From Shewanella abyssi (GTDB lineage Bacteria > Pseudomonadota > Gammaproteobacteria > Enterobacterales > Shewanellaceae), in assembly GCF_023284025.1 (NCBI RefSeq), contig NZ_JAKIKR010000040.1, forward strand, positions 1 to 47,191: DNA of 47,191 nt. The letters run 5' to 3'. A program made the position numbers and the translations under genes. The notes under the pieces are model-generated. The model was not told where the DNA came from and did no database searches. It worked only from the letters and a program-made list of their open reading frames with translations. This document shows positions 7,717-20,604 of the stretch, piece by piece. Each line of letters opens with the position of its first letter. The first letter of the stretch is position 1.

Positions 7717-9525
7717 TTGCAGACGCCGGAACTACAGCACTTTTATATCTCTGAAGAGCAATCGATCTACCTAATGGCAGCAAATGATGCCCGTAGACGC
7801 CGTGCTTGGATGAGACTCTGTAAGCAACAACTCAACAAGCTCGGCTACAAACAGTTCGAACTGGTGGGTAAAGGCGCTTATGGTTTTGTATTTGCTGGAG
7901 TGAATGCTCAAGGAGAGGCTCATGTTTTTAAGTTCTCTCGTTTAACACTGCCACAGCATGTGCAAGATAGGCTGGAAGAGGAAGCGTTTATGCTCTCTCA
8001 AGTCATCCATCCCAATGTGCCTCCGGCGATTAAATATCAGCATGTGGGTAAGCAAGGTATCTTGGTGATGGCCAGAGCACCGGGAGAGGACTTGGAGCAG
8101 CTTTGCCTGCGTATTGGCGCTCTGCCAGTGGCAATGGTGATGAACATTGCCCGCCAGTTGGCTGCAATCCTCAAGTACTTGCATAATGGTCGCCCCCTTA
8201 TCCATGGCGATATAAAACCATCAAACCTTGTTTATGATGTCAAAACCCAGCACCTGTCTTTAATCGATTGGGGCTCTGCGGTATTTGCCCAACGCGACAA
8301 TGACGGTAACCCAGTTAACGGCAATGTGATGGATTTAATGTCGAGCGATCAGCAACAGACTAATGCCCGCATGGGGGATGTGTATTTTATCGGTGAAGAG
8401 CAACTCAATGGCGCATTGTCGAGCCCACGATTTGACGAGCAAGGCGTAGCTGCAACGCTCTACGCATTGGCCTCAGGCCAAGCCAGTCGCTTTGGCAGTA
8501 GAGTTATCCCCGCCACCAGCATTGGCTTACCGGTTGAACTTGCCAAAACCTTAGACGGTATGTTGAGTGAAGACCCCACTCAGCGACAGCGTGCGGGTGA
8601 TTACTTTGTTAAAAGCATGGCCCACAGCCACAGAATGCACCTGCCTGAAATCAATAGCGGACCGCTGATCGCCGATATTCCGGTCTGGGTATTGGCGAGC
8701 AAGAAAGAGGTTGAAACAGTGACCTATAGTTCACGTAAAGCCTTTCTCCAAGAGCACAATAGCGATGACCCCATTGCCAAGATGGATGACCTGCAATTAG
8801 AGAAGTACTACCGTAACTTTATGGCGGGTATGGGCGATACCGAAAAAGGCTTTATCGCGGCGGTGGGCCGCATAGCGCAATATGACATCGTCGGCGGATT
8901 AGCGATTCATTGGCGAGAAACTGGGGTGTTTATTGATTCTAATCTGGCGCTATATAATGAGAGTCAAAAAAAGGCCTTAACAATTTCAGTCAATAACATG
9001 GTCACGCTTGCCTGCGGGATCCACCGTATCGGGGTATTTAAAGCCTGCTTCTTTAACGCCAGAGATACACTGCATATCGAACGAGAGGACAGTCAGCAAC
9101 CGTTTATTATTGCTAGCGGACAACAGTTGCCTTTTGAAGTGGGTGATGTGCCCTCTTTGGAAGATCGTTCAAGATTACACTCTTACTTTGAAGATGGCCG
9201 CGATCCTGAAGAAAACTTAGAACTTCCCAGAGAGATCATGACCGAGCTGGCCATCATTAACCAGATTCATCATACCGGCTGCATCATCTTCGAAGCACTG
9301 CCTAAGCACATGAAGATCCACAGCTACTTGCGCTTACTGAATCCGAGAAAACAAGCAGCATTTCGCGGCTGTTTAGACCGCATCTTAAGCCATGTCGATA
9401 AAATACAAGGCAAAGGGGTGTCAGGATTTATGAAGCTGCCCTATAAAAACACCCGCAAATTTAACCATGTGGAACGCAAACCCGACTTCTTTTATCCACG
9501 CAATCCGAAACAAGCCACTCATTAA
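7717..9525 (+). CDS. Atypical Ser/Thr protein kinase with unassigned C-terminal half
   Basis: 602 aa from a TTG start with AAGGAG six bases upstream. The kinase domain covers about residues 45-300: Gly-rich loop GKGAYGFV (51-58), ATP-site Lys in VFKF (K72), catalytic loop HGDIKPSN (163-170) and metal-binding DWG (184-186) in place of the usual HRD and DFG. HGD instead of HRD is typical of kinases not controlled by activation-loop phosphorylation, so it is probably constitutively active. Residues about 310-602 match no family I know and contain no membrane segment; the protein should be cytoplasmic, unlike PknB-type sensor kinases. No phosphatase or FHA gene is adjacent. It ends 2 bp from the convergent fxsA stop codon. 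Confidence 0.85.
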   Translation: MQTPELQHFYISEEQSIYLMAANDARRRRAWMRLCKQQLNKLGYKQFELVGKGAYGFVFAGVNAQGEAHVFKFSRLTLPQHVQDRLEEEAFMLSQVIHPNVPPAIKYQHVGKQGILVMARAPGEDLEQLCLRIGALPVAMVMNIARQLAAILKYLHNGRPLIHGDIKPSNLVYDVKTQHLSLIDWGSAVFAQRDNDGNPVNGNVMDLMSSDQQQTNARMGDVYFIGEEQLNGALSSPRFDEQGVAATLYALASGQASRFGSRVIPATSIGLPVELAKTLDGMLSEDPTQRQRAGDYFVKSMAHSHRMHLPEINSGPLIADIPVWVLASKKEVETVTYSSRKAFLQEHNSDDPIAKMDDLQLEKYYRNFMAGMGDTEKGFIAAVGRIAQYDIVGGLAIHWRETGVFIDSNLALYNESQKKALTISVNNMVTLACGIHRIGVFKACFFNARDTLHIEREDSQQPFIIASGQQLPFEVGDVPSLEDRSRLHSYFEDGRDPEENLELPREIMTELAIINQIHHTGCIIFEALPKHMKIHSYLRLLNPRKQAAFRGCLDRILSHVDKIQGKGVSGFMKLPYKNTRKFNHVERKPDFFYPRNPKQATH

Positions 9526-9527
9526 AA

Positions 9528-10130
9528 TTAGGCTTTAGGCTCTGCTTTGTCATCTTTAGCCTTGTCATCTTTAGCCTTGTCACCCTCATCAAGCGTACCC
9601 TCAACTTGATGCGTTTCAGGGCGTTTATCACTTGGGTCTGCTTTACGTTCAAAATCACCATCAAAAGTGTTGCCGTCATCAAAAGGTGACTGGCCACCTT
9701 GCTGACCAAATGGATTGCCTTGCCCGCCCATGCCAGGGCCAAAGCCTCCCTGAAAGCCGCCATTGGCTTTGACTTTAAGTTGCATCCGCTTGTAGAAATA
9801 ACCCGCGACGGGAATGCGAGTGAATGGTGTTAACAAAATCAAACCAAGAAAGTCCGTTACAAAACCGGGAATAAGTAACAGTAGCCCCGCTGCTGCTAAC
9901 ATCATCCCTTCAACAATCTCCTGCCCTGGCGCTTCGCCACGAGCCATCTTTTGTTGTACTTGCATCAAGGTACTAATACCTTGGCTGCGTACTAACGATA
10001 CCCCAACAACAGCGGTAAAAATAACCAACGCCACTGTGGTCCAGCTGCCGAGGGCTTCGCCGACTCTGATCAGTACAGATAGCTCAATCACAGGAACGAC
10101 AACAAAAATTAATAACAAAATAAAAAACAC
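9528..10130 (-). CDS. fxsA: FxsA family membrane protein
   Basis: 200 aa. FxsA is an inner-membrane protein known in E. coli for relieving F-plasmid exclusion of phage T7 when overproduced. The membrane part (about residues 1-110) shows LIFVVVPVIELSVLIRVGEALG, TLMQVQQKMARGEAPGQEIVEG and GLLLLIPGFVTDFLGLILLT, all characteristic. A glycine-rich linker (GGFGPGMGGQGNPFGQQGG) and a charged tail with a short DDKAK repeat follow, making it longer than the E. coli protein. The start is GTG with GAGG five bases upstream. It is divergent from cutA. Confidence 0.92.
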   Translation of the reverse strand: MFFILLLIFVVVPVIELSVLIRVGEALGSWTTVALVIFTAVVGVSLVRSQGISTLMQVQQKMARGEAPGQEIVEGMMLAAAGLLLLIPGFVTDFLGLILLTPFTRIPVAGYFYKRMQLKVKANGGFQGGFGPGMGGQGNPFGQQGGQSPFDDGNTFDGDFERKADPSDKRPETHQVEGTLDEGDKAKDDKAKDDKAEPKA

Positions 10131-10281
10131 GCTGGCCTCACATTTTTTGGTGGTGATGAAAACTAAATTGGGGTTAGTCGGTCTACTTTCAAGTGTATAG
10201 ACATTAAAATCGCCATTGTTTCAGCTGAAATGCCAAAGCATTTGTAAGCAAAAACTACTGGTATCACTATTTTCGCAATGC

Positions 10282-10299
10282 CCTAATGCATGCATTAGG
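10282..10299. promoter_or_regulatory. 18-bp perfect palindrome between fxsA and cutA
   Basis: CCTAATGCATGCATTAGG is its own reverse complement. It lies in the 289-bp divergent spacer, about 150 bp from fxsA and 120 bp from cutA. It is a candidate operator; no known regulator motif was recognised. Confidence 0.4.
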
Positions 10300-10419
10300 C
10301 AAAACACGTAAAGTAGCGTTAGCGACAATCATAGCCACAAGCTTAATTCAATTGGCTTAAAGCAGCTTTAATCTGTGAGTTTCAATTGAGTTAGCCATCA
10401 GCAGGAAAGACAATGTTAA

Positions 10420-10743
10420 ATGGACAATGAATTTTTACTGGTAATGACCACCTGCCCTGACGAAGCGTTGGCTAAATTTTTAGCACACACGTTAGTAAAG
10501 GCCAAACTTGCTGCATGCGTACAGATCTCATCACCGGTGACATCCGTATATGAGTGGCAAGGTGAGATTTGTGAAGAAAAAGAGTTCTGTTTGCAGATTA
10601 AATGCCTCGCTAAACACTATGCAGCGATTGAGGCTGCAGTATTGAAACTGCATCCCTTTGATGTTCCCGAGCTAATAGCAATGCCTGTGACTCAGGGATT
10701 GCCAGCCTATTTTGATTGGATAAAAGAAACCACACAGCCATGA
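10420..10743 (+). CDS. cutA: CutA divalent-cation tolerance protein
   Basis: 107 aa, normal CutA1 length. CutA is a small trimeric, ferredoxin-fold protein linked to copper tolerance; its precise role is uncertain. Recognisable parts: VMTTCPDEALAKFLAHTLVKAKLAACVQ, TSVYEWQGEICEEKEFCLQIK and HPFDVPELIAMPV. It overlaps dsbD by ATGA, the same cutA-dsbD pairing as in enterobacteria, so the two are almost surely cotranscribed and translationally coupled. The ATG at 10420 is the only workable start near GGAAAG. Confidence 0.95.
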   Translation: MDNEFLLVMTTCPDEALAKFLAHTLVKAKLAACVQISSPVTSVYEWQGEICEEKEFCLQIKCLAKHYAAIEAAVLKLHPFDVPELIAMPVTQGLPAYFDWIKETTQP

Positions 10744-12548
10744 AAAAAATGATTACTCTGTTTTTAGCCTCCCTGCTACTGCTTAGTCCATTAGCACACG
10801 CTGAAAGCATTTTCGATAACAATAAATTCTCCTTTTTAAAGGGCGAACCTGAACTGATGCCCGTCGATCAAGCATTTGTTTTCGACTTCGAGCAGCAAGG
10901 CGATAAGGTCAAAATCAGCTGGGTCATTGCCGACGGTTACTACATGTACCGCGACAAACTGAAATTTGAAGCCGACGGTGCGGTATTAGGCGAGATTGCG
11001 CTGCCTAAAGGCAAGTCTCATAACGATGAGTATTTTGGCGAGCAGGAAGTTTATTACTCTTATATTGAGATACCTGTTGCGATAAAAGAAGCGGCCGCAG
11101 GCGATAAGCTTAACGTCACCTTTATGGGCTGTGCCGAAGGTAAGCTTTGCTTCCCACCGACCAAGCGCACCGCTGTACTAACTGATGTTAGCGCCAATGA
11201 TGGCATACTTAACCTACCAGGCAGTAGTGATGTCACTGCTGTTAGCGATGCTGACGTTGCACCTATTACCCAGCAGGATAGCTTAAGTAAAATGCTCGCT
11301 GGCGACAGCCTGATTTGGACCCTGGTGATCTTCTTTGGTTTAGGTATTGGACTGGCATTAACGCCGTGTGTGTTCCCGATGTACCCAATATTGTCAGGCA
11401 TTATTGTCGGTCAAGGAGAGAAGCTCTCTACGGCCAAAGCCTTTGGCTTGTCTATGGTCTACGTCCAAGGGATGGCAATCACCTACTCACTCGTAGGACT
11501 TGTTGTTGCCTCTGCCGGCATGAAGTATCAAGCCGCGCTACAACACCCTGCGGTACTGATCGTACTGGCGATACTGTTCTTCGTTTTAAGCTTATCAATG
11601 TTTGGCTTGTACGAGCTTAAGCTGCCCTCTAAGTGGCAAGAGAAGATGAACTCAATGTCGAACAGCCAAAAAAGCGGCAACGTCATTGGTGTGTTCTTGA
11701 TGGGTGTGATCTCAGGACTCGTCGCCTCGCCTTGCACCACGGCGCCGCTGTCTGGTGCACTTATTTATGTGGCACAAACAGGCGATCTGCTACAAGGCTT
11801 CTTAGCGCTCTATGTACTCAGTATGGGTATGGGCATACCGCTGCTGATTGTTGGTACCTCTGGCGGCAAGTTCCTACCAAGAGCAGGTAGCTGGATGGAT
11901 ATCATCAAGACCATTTTTGGCTTCCTACTCATCGCAGTATCGATTGTCATGCTAGGGCGAATTTGGCCAGGCGTGATCTCCGATGTCTTATGGTCACTTT
12001 GGGGCGTTGTTTTCGTCGGCTACCTAATGCATCAAAATAGGCTGACGGAGTTTAACTGGAAACAAACCACTCGAGCAGTACTGCTGTTGCTTGTTTTCCT
12101 CGGGAGTGTCTCCTATGGCATGCAAGCCGTTATGAATCATTTTGGCTTTACCTCTAACGCTAGCCTGAGCAATGCGGAGCAAGCTCATGAATTTAAGCGC
12201 ATTAAGTCGCTTGAAGATCTCGACAGCGAAATTGCAGCGGCGACGGCACAAGGCAAAACAGTGATGTTAGATCTCTACGCCGACTGGTGTGTTGCCTGTA
12301 AAGAGTTTGAGGCAATTACCTTTAAAGATGCTGCAGTCATGGAGCGTATGGACAAGATGATACTGCTGCAAGCTGACGTCACTAAAAGTGATGATATCGA
12401 TATTGCTCTGCTAGAGTATTACGATGTTTTAGGCTTGCCAACGCTACTGATGTTTGATGACACTGGCGCCGTAAGAGATGACTTACGAGTCACAGGTTTT
12501 ATGCGCCCTAAGGCGTTTGCAGAGCACCTTGACCATCTAGTGAAGTAG
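10740..12548 (+). CDS. dsbD: Thiol:disulfide interchange protein DsbD
   Basis: 602 aa from the ATG overlapping the cutA stop. DsbD carries electrons from cytoplasmic thioredoxin across the inner membrane to DsbC, DsbG and cytochrome c maturation factors. All three domains with their Cys pairs are present: a signal peptide ending AHA (about residue 21), the periplasmic alpha domain with C131 and C137 (MGCAEGKLCFPP), the eight-helix beta domain with C210 (TPCVFPMYP) and C332 (ASPCTTAP), and the C-terminal thioredoxin-like gamma domain with C517-x-x-C520 (DWCVACKEFE). It matches a fully functional protein. A strong terminator follows. Confidence 0.97.
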   Translation: MKKMITLFLASLLLLSPLAHAESIFDNNKFSFLKGEPELMPVDQAFVFDFEQQGDKVKISWVIADGYYMYRDKLKFEADGAVLGEIALPKGKSHNDEYFGEQEVYYSYIEIPVAIKEAAAGDKLNVTFMGCAEGKLCFPPTKRTAVLTDVSANDGILNLPGSSDVTAVSDADVAPITQQDSLSKMLAGDSLIWTLVIFFGLGIGLALTPCVFPMYPILSGIIVGQGEKLSTAKAFGLSMVYVQGMAITYSLVGLVVASAGMKYQAALQHPAVLIVLAILFFVLSLSMFGLYELKLPSKWQEKMNSMSNSQKSGNVIGVFLMGVISGLVASPCTTAPLSGALIYVAQTGDLLQGFLALYVLSMGMGIPLLIVGTSGGKFLPRAGSWMDIIKTIFGFLLIAVSIVMLGRIWPGVISDVLWSLWGVVFVGYLMHQNRLTEFNWKQTTRAVLLLLVFLGSVSYGMQAVMNHFGFTSNASLSNAEQAHEFKRIKSLEDLDSEIAAATAQGKTVMLDLYADWCVACKEFEAITFKDAAVMERMDKMILLQADVTKSDDIDIALLEYYDVLGLPTLLMFDDTGAVRDDLRVTGFMRPKAFAEHLDHLVK

Positions 12549-12607
12549 TCGTGACCCGTTGTAATGTGTTTGTGATGCGCTGGTGATTTAGTCACCTGCA
12601 CAGCTTT

Positions 12608-12660
12608 AAGCCTCTGCACTGAAATGCCCTTTCATTTAGGCATTTGGCAGGGGCTTTTTT
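12608..12660 (+). terminator. Rho-independent terminator of cutA-dsbD
   Basis: A two-part stem: outer arms AAGCCTCTGC and GCAGGGGCTT, inner arms AAATGCC and GGCATTT, ending in six T residues. Confidence 0.85.
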
Positions 12661-12823
12661 ATATGCACAATTTATACATTGGCCCACGAATCCCCAACCT
12701 TTAGCAGTAGAACAACATTAGATCTGCCTCTATAACAAGCGATAATATAATTGCTAAGTTTCACTTAAACTTCATAAACTTCTTGTACAATGCTCTGTAA
12801 TAATATCTTTTATAAGGAGCACC

Positions 12824-14458
12824 ATGGAACCCGCGATACTCATTATTACCTTAGCCTGCGGCATGCTAGTTAGCCGTGTGGGACTGCCCCCATTGATTGG
12901 CTACCTGGTTGCGGGATTTGTGTTGTTTCTGTTTGGGATTGAAGAATCCAGTCTACCCATGCTGCAGCAATTTGCTAACTTGGGCGTTACCTTACTGCTG
13001 TTTGCCATTGGTCTTAAGCTGGATATTCGCAGCCTATTTAAAGTCGAGGTTTGGGCTGGTTCCAGTCTGCATCTGCTCGGCTCAATGGTGTTTTTCATCC
13101 CACTGTTAAAGCTGTTAGGCTTACTCGGTTTAGAGCAATTAACAGGACTTGAACTCAACCAACTGGGACTATTGGCGTTTGCCTTAAGTTTCTCCAGCAC
13201 CATTTTCGCGGTAAAAATCTTGGAAGATAAAGGTGATATGCAATCCCTTTATGGCCGAGTGGCGATTGGTATCTTGATTATGCAGGATATCTTTGCCGTG
13301 GCATTCTTGACGATTTCCAAAGGCGACATCCCCTCATACTGGGCACTAGGCTTGTTGTTACTGCCGTTAGCAAAACCGCTTATTTACAAGGCGTTCGACC
13401 GCGTCGGTCACGGCGAACTGCTGGTCCTTTTCGGTTTAGTCATGGCGCTAGTCATGGGCGCTTGGTTATTTGAGGTCGTCGGTCTCAAGCCTGATCTCGG
13501 TGCGCTCGTCATCGGCATTCTATTGGCGGGGCACCCCAAATCATCAGAGCTGGCAAAATCACTATTTTACTTTAAGGAACTTTTCTTAGTCGCGTTCTTC
13601 TTAACCGTTGGCCTCAATGGTTTACCCACCTTCTCCGATATCGGCTTAGCCGCTATATTGGTGTTGGTGGTACCGATTAAAATCGTCCTCTTCCTCTATC
13701 TATTAACGCACTTCAAACTGCGCTCCCGTACCTCACTACTGACCTCTTTCAGCCTCGGTAATTACAGTGAGTTTGGTTTAATTGTTGCCGCTGTAGCCAC
13801 CTCGAATGGCTGGTTACCGCCGCAATGGATGGTGATTTTAGCCGTCGCATTAAGCTTTAGCTTTCTGTTTTCGGCGCCGCTGAACAGCGCCTCTAATCGC
13901 CTTTATCAAAAATACCAAAGTCGATTACAGCGGTTAGAGAAACACCCACTGCATCCAGAAGATCGTCCTATTCATGTGGGTAATCCCAGGTTTCTTATTT
14001 TAGGTATGGGCCGCATTGGTTCGGGGGCTTATGACGAGCTTAGAGTACAGTATGAAGGTGAGATCCTAGGCGTTGAACACAAGCAAGAGCTGGTTGATTA
14101 CCACAACCAGCAGGGTCGCAACGTGGTTCAAGGTGATGCCTCTGATACCGACTTTTGGGAAAAACTGGATAAAGCCCCCAATCTAGAACTGGTACTTTTG
14201 GCGATGCCACATCACGTTGGTAATCTATTTGCTGTTGAGCAGCTAAAACGTTTAGATTACCAAGGTAAACTAAGCGCCATCGTACAGTATAAAGAAGATG
14301 CTGATGCCTTAAGTGAATCAGGTGTGCACAGTGTTTATAACCTTTACGAAGCAGCTGGTGCGGGTTTTGTTGATCACGTCGTTAAAGAGCTACTCAGCCC
14401 TAAAGGCACCGTGCCTGACCACCCAGAAGCGGTTAATCACCCTCGCAATGATAGCTAA
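12824..14458 (+). CDS. CPA2-family cation:proton antiporter with RCK (TrkA-N) domain
   Basis: 544 aa. About 12 membrane segments cover residues 1-350, with the antiporter core signs GLPPLIGYLVAGFVLF, LLLFAIGLKLDIRSL and FSLGNYSEFGLI. A cytoplasmic Rossmann-type TrkA-N domain starts near residue 385 (RFLILGMGRIGSGAYDEL) and continues through VVQGDASDTDFWEKL. This resembles KefB/KefC/YbaL proteins, which exchange K+ or Na+ for H+ with nucleotide gating. There is no KefF/KefG ancillary gene nearby. The ATG is preceded by AAGGAG. Transcribed alone, 104 bp before lacZ. The ion specificity cannot be read from the sequence. Confidence 0.88.
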   Translation: MEPAILIITLACGMLVSRVGLPPLIGYLVAGFVLFLFGIEESSLPMLQQFANLGVTLLLFAIGLKLDIRSLFKVEVWAGSSLHLLGSMVFFIPLLKLLGLLGLEQLTGLELNQLGLLAFALSFSSTIFAVKILEDKGDMQSLYGRVAIGILIMQDIFAVAFLTISKGDIPSYWALGLLLLPLAKPLIYKAFDRVGHGELLVLFGLVMALVMGAWLFEVVGLKPDLGALVIGILLAGHPKSSELAKSLFYFKELFLVAFFLTVGLNGLPTFSDIGLAAILVLVVPIKIVLFLYLLTHFKLRSRTSLLTSFSLGNYSEFGLIVAAVATSNGWLPPQWMVILAVALSFSFLFSAPLNSASNRLYQKYQSRLQRLEKHPLHPEDRPIHVGNPRFLILGMGRIGSGAYDELRVQYEGEILGVEHKQELVDYHNQQGRNVVQGDASDTDFWEKLDKAPNLELVLLAMPHHVGNLFAVEQLKRLDYQGKLSAIVQYKEDADALSESGVHSVYNLYEAAGAGFVDHVVKELLSPKGTVPDHPEAVNHPRNDS

Positions 14459-14494
14459 CCTTTACAGGCTGATTAAGTAAACAACTCAGCTGAT

Positions 14495-14502
14495 TGTATA
14501 CA
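14495..14502. promoter_or_regulatory. TGTATACA palindrome upstream of lacZ
   Basis: The 8-bp palindrome TGTATACA sits 60 bp before the lacZ start; the same core appears before galK at 20530-20537. A shared core in front of two genes of one pathway makes it a candidate site for a GntR- or LacI-type regulator. Inference from two occurrences only. Confidence 0.35.
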
Positions 14503-14518
14503 TTATTCCCAGTATCGA

Positions 14519-17810
<3,292 letters not shown>

Positions 17811-17899
17811 TGATCAATTCTTAAGTACTGGTAAGTAACCGCATCTAAAGTCAGTGATTAATATGGCCTAGGGTGAAATATTAATAATAAAGGATAGAC

Positions 17900-19321
17900 A
17901 TGGAACAAGTTATTCAATTAGTCATATTTTTTGGCTTAACGTCATTAGTCGGATTTATTACCTACCTTAAGTGCCGCAAAATAGTGCGCGACACTAGCGA
18001 CAGCAAAGACTACTTTCTTGCCGGTGGCGGCTTAAGCTGGGTCGTGGTGGCGGGATCGCTAATGATGACCAACATCAGCGCCGAACAGATAGTGGGCATG
18101 AACGGCGCGCAAGCACTGTTAGTAGCCTGGTGGGAGATCGCCGCGGCAGTGGGACTAATCATTCTCGCAAAGTGGCTTATTCCGATTTACTACAAGTACA
18201 ATTGCACCACCACCACCGAATTACTTGAGCGCAAATATAACGACAAAGGCATTCGTGCCATGGTGTCGGTGCTGTTTATGCTCGGCTATGCCTTCATCTT
18301 GCTGCCTGTAGTGCTCTACACAGGTTCGCTATTTATGAAATCCATGTTTGGCCTGTCTATATCTGTCATTGCCTTGGCGGTGATCTTTGCCGTTGTCGGC
18401 GCCATCTATGCCATTTTTGGTGGATTAAGAGCCATTGCCATTTCAGACAGCCTTAACGGTATTGGCCTATTGCTGATGGGCATTTTGGTGTCATATTTGG
18501 CGCTCAATGCCGTCAACTGGGATCTCTCTGGGGTACCGCTTGAACGATTAACCTTGATAGGTGACGACCAATCCGATATTCCTTGGCATACCTTGCTGAC
18601 TGGCATGGTGTTTATTCAAATTTTCTACTGGGGCACCAACATGGTGATCACCCAGCGCGCATTGGCAGCAAAGTCTGTTGAAGAAGCGCAAAAAGGCCTC
18701 TATGCAGCAGTGGTAATGAAACTGATCATTCCTATTATCGTGGTGTTACCCGGCATTGTGGCTTACAAACTCTACGGCGATGTGGGCGATGTAGCTTACG
18801 GTCGATTGGTCGGTGATATTTTGCCGAGCTGGATGTCAGGAGCCTTTGCCGCAGTCATGGCGGGCGCGGTATTGAGCTCGTTCAACTCTTGCTTAAACTC
18901 AGCCGCAGCCCTCTATACCTGCGATATTCATCAGAACTACATAAACCCGAAGGCCGATGTCAGAAAAATCGGTACTCGAGTGGCATTAGTGTTCACCGTC
19001 ATTGCGTTACTGCTGGTGCCCGTATTTGCCGAATCCAAGAGTATTATCTCTTTGCTGCAAAAGTTAAATGGACTCTACTCCATGCCGGTGCTGGCGGCAT
19101 TTATCTGCGCGCTAGTGTTTAAGAATGTCAGTGCCAAGGCGATTAAAGTCGGCTTAGTATTTGGTGTGTTGGTTTATGCGGTGTTTACCTTTGTTTGGAG
19201 CCCGCTGCACTTTATCCACATGATGGCTATCACACTCGCGGCAACCATTTTAGTCACGCTGTTCTTGAGTCGGTTTGTATTCTCACCACAACAAGACATC
19301 ACTCCGCTCACCGCTAGCTAA
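17900..19321 (+). CDS. Sodium:solute symporter (SSS family), likely galactose importer
   Basis: 473 aa, about 13 membrane segments. SSS proteins couple substrate uptake to the sodium gradient. Family signs are DYFLAGGGLSWVVVAGSLMMTNISAEQIVGMNG near residues 37-70, WWEIAAAVGLIILAKWLIPIYYK, TTTELLERKYN and YWGTNMVITQRALAAKS, the last typical of sugar-type (SGLT-like) members. It lies between lacZ and galT on the same strand with AAGGA before its ATG, so galactose, glucose or lactose is the expected substrate. Galactose fits best if LacZ is periplasmic. The substrate is inferred from neighbours. Confidence 0.88.
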   Translation: MEQVIQLVIFFGLTSLVGFITYLKCRKIVRDTSDSKDYFLAGGGLSWVVVAGSLMMTNISAEQIVGMNGAQALLVAWWEIAAAVGLIILAKWLIPIYYKYNCTTTTELLERKYNDKGIRAMVSVLFMLGYAFILLPVVLYTGSLFMKSMFGLSISVIALAVIFAVVGAIYAIFGGLRAIAISDSLNGIGLLLMGILVSYLALNAVNWDLSGVPLERLTLIGDDQSDIPWHTLLTGMVFIQIFYWGTNMVITQRALAAKSVEEAQKGLYAAVVMKLIIPIIVVLPGIVAYKLYGDVGDVAYGRLVGDILPSWMSGAFAAVMAGAVLSSFNSCLNSAAALYTCDIHQNYINPKADVRKIGTRVALVFTVIALLLVPVFAESKSIISLLQKLNGLYSMPVLAAFICALVFKNVSAKAIKVGLVFGVLVYAVFTFVWSPLHFIHMMAITLAATILVTLFLSRFVFSPQQDITPLTAS

Positions 19322-19334
19322 CAGCAAACAATCT

Positions 19335-19359
19335 CAGGGGCTGTGCATCACAGCCCCTG
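19335..19359 (+). other. Intergenic hairpin between the symporter gene and galT
   Basis: CAGGGGCTGTG (19335-19345), loop CAT, CACAGCCCCTG (19349-19359): a perfect 11-bp stem. No T-run follows, so it is more likely an mRNA-stabilising or Rho-related hairpin that tunes the relative output of upstream and downstream genes than a full terminator. Confidence 0.6.
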
Positions 19360-19388
19360 TTAAATGCATATTATGAAGGACTCTTTAG

Positions 19389-20420
19389 ATGTTTGATCGT
19401 GACGACCACCCCCACAGACGTTTTAATCCATTAACCGAACAGTGGTTATTGGTTTCGCCACATCGAGCAAAGCGTCCCTGGCAGGGACAAAGGGAGTCAA
19501 CGACGGTTACCAGCGCCCAAAAATACGATCCAGAGTGCTATCTTTGCCCTGGAAACAGTAGAATTAGTGGCGAAAAAAATCCTCAATATAGCTTACCATT
19601 TGTCTTCACCAACGATTTTGCTGCGCTCACGGCTGATACACCCGCCGCGCAGCAAGATGATCCACTCTTTAGGTTACAATCCGTCACGGGTACCAGTCGG
19701 GTTATCTGCTTCTCTGCCGATCATAGTCATACGCTACCTAAGCTTTCTGTTGCCCAACTCACCGCGGTATTTGAGTGTCTTGCAAAAGAAGTCCGCGAGC
19801 TCGGAGCACACTATCCTTGGGTGCAAGTTTTTGAAAATAAGGGCGCTGCCATGGGTTGTTCAAACCCACACCCCCATGGCCAAATATGGGCGGTAAGCGA
19901 ATTGCCTAATGAGGCCGTCACCGAGACCCGTACTCAATTAGCCTATTATCAAAGTCACCAACGGCAGATGCTGCTGGACTATGCCAGAAAAGAGATCGCT
20001 AACGCAGAGCGAGTCGTCGTCAGCAATGAAGACTGGCTAGTGGTCGTGCCTTGGTGGGCAGCTTGGCCATTTGAAACCCTCATTTTACCGCGCTTTACGG
20101 TCTCCCATTTAGACAAACTAACTGCAAGCCAGCAAGTTTCATTAGCGACCATTATGAAGTCACTGATGACACGCTACGACAATCTGTTTAACACCAGCTT
20201 CCCCTACTCTATGGGCTGGCATGGCGCACCGTTTGACAAGCAAGCTCATCCAGAGTGGCAGTTGCATGGACATGTATATCCCCCACTGCTACGCAGTGCC
20301 GATGTAAAGAAATTCATGGTAGGTTATGAGATGCTGGCAGAAACTCAGCGAGACCTAACCCCAGAGCAAGCAGCAAGCCTGCTGCGGGCTCAGTCAGAGG
20401 TTCACTATGAAAATCAATAG
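19389..20420 (+). CDS. galT: Galactose-1-phosphate uridylyltransferase
   Basis: 343 aa, standard length. It exchanges UMP between UDP-glucose and galactose-1-phosphate in the Leloir pathway. The active-site motif is NPHPHGQIW with nucleophile H163. Zinc-site residues include the CYLC pair (C50, C53). Also visible: [26 protein letters not shown] at the N-terminus and GWHGAPFD with a later HGHVYPP. The ATG at 19389 has AAGGA upstream. It is part of the lac/gal group; galK follows after a 184-bp gap that contains a TGTATACA palindrome, so galK may also have its own promoter. Confidence 0.97.
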   Translation: MFDRDDHPHRRFNPLTEQWLLVSPHRAKRPWQGQRESTTVTSAQKYDPECYLCPGNSRISGEKNPQYSLPFVFTNDFAALTADTPAAQQDDPLFRLQSVTGTSRVICFSADHSHTLPKLSVAQLTAVFECLAKEVRELGAHYPWVQVFENKGAAMGCSNPHPHGQIWAVSELPNEAVTETRTQLAYYQSHQRQMLLDYARKEIANAERVVVSNEDWLVVVPWWAAWPFETLILPRFTVSHLDKLTASQQVSLATIMKSLMTRYDNLFNTSFPYSMGWHGAPFDKQAHPEWQLHGHVYPPLLRSADVKKFMVGYEMLAETQRDLTPEQAASLLRAQSEVHYENQ

Positions 20421-20529
20421 AAAAACTCAGTTACACATGAGGTACTGTCGTGATATAAAGTTAATGAAGTGAATGCAAAGTTAGTAACGTGAATATTACA
20501 ACTCAGCGGCAGAGTAACCCAGTAATCGA

Positions 20530-20537
20530 TGTATACA
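20530..20537. promoter_or_regulatory. TGTATACA palindrome upstream of galK
   Basis: Same 8-bp core as at 14495-14502, here 68 bp before the galK start in the 184-bp galT-galK gap. Possible operator of an internal galK promoter. Confidence 0.35.
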
Positions 20538-20604
20538 CTTTGATTAGCAAGCGACTGTACGCCGCCATCTAGATAGTGATAGCCAACTTTCGGAACAGTA
20601 AACC

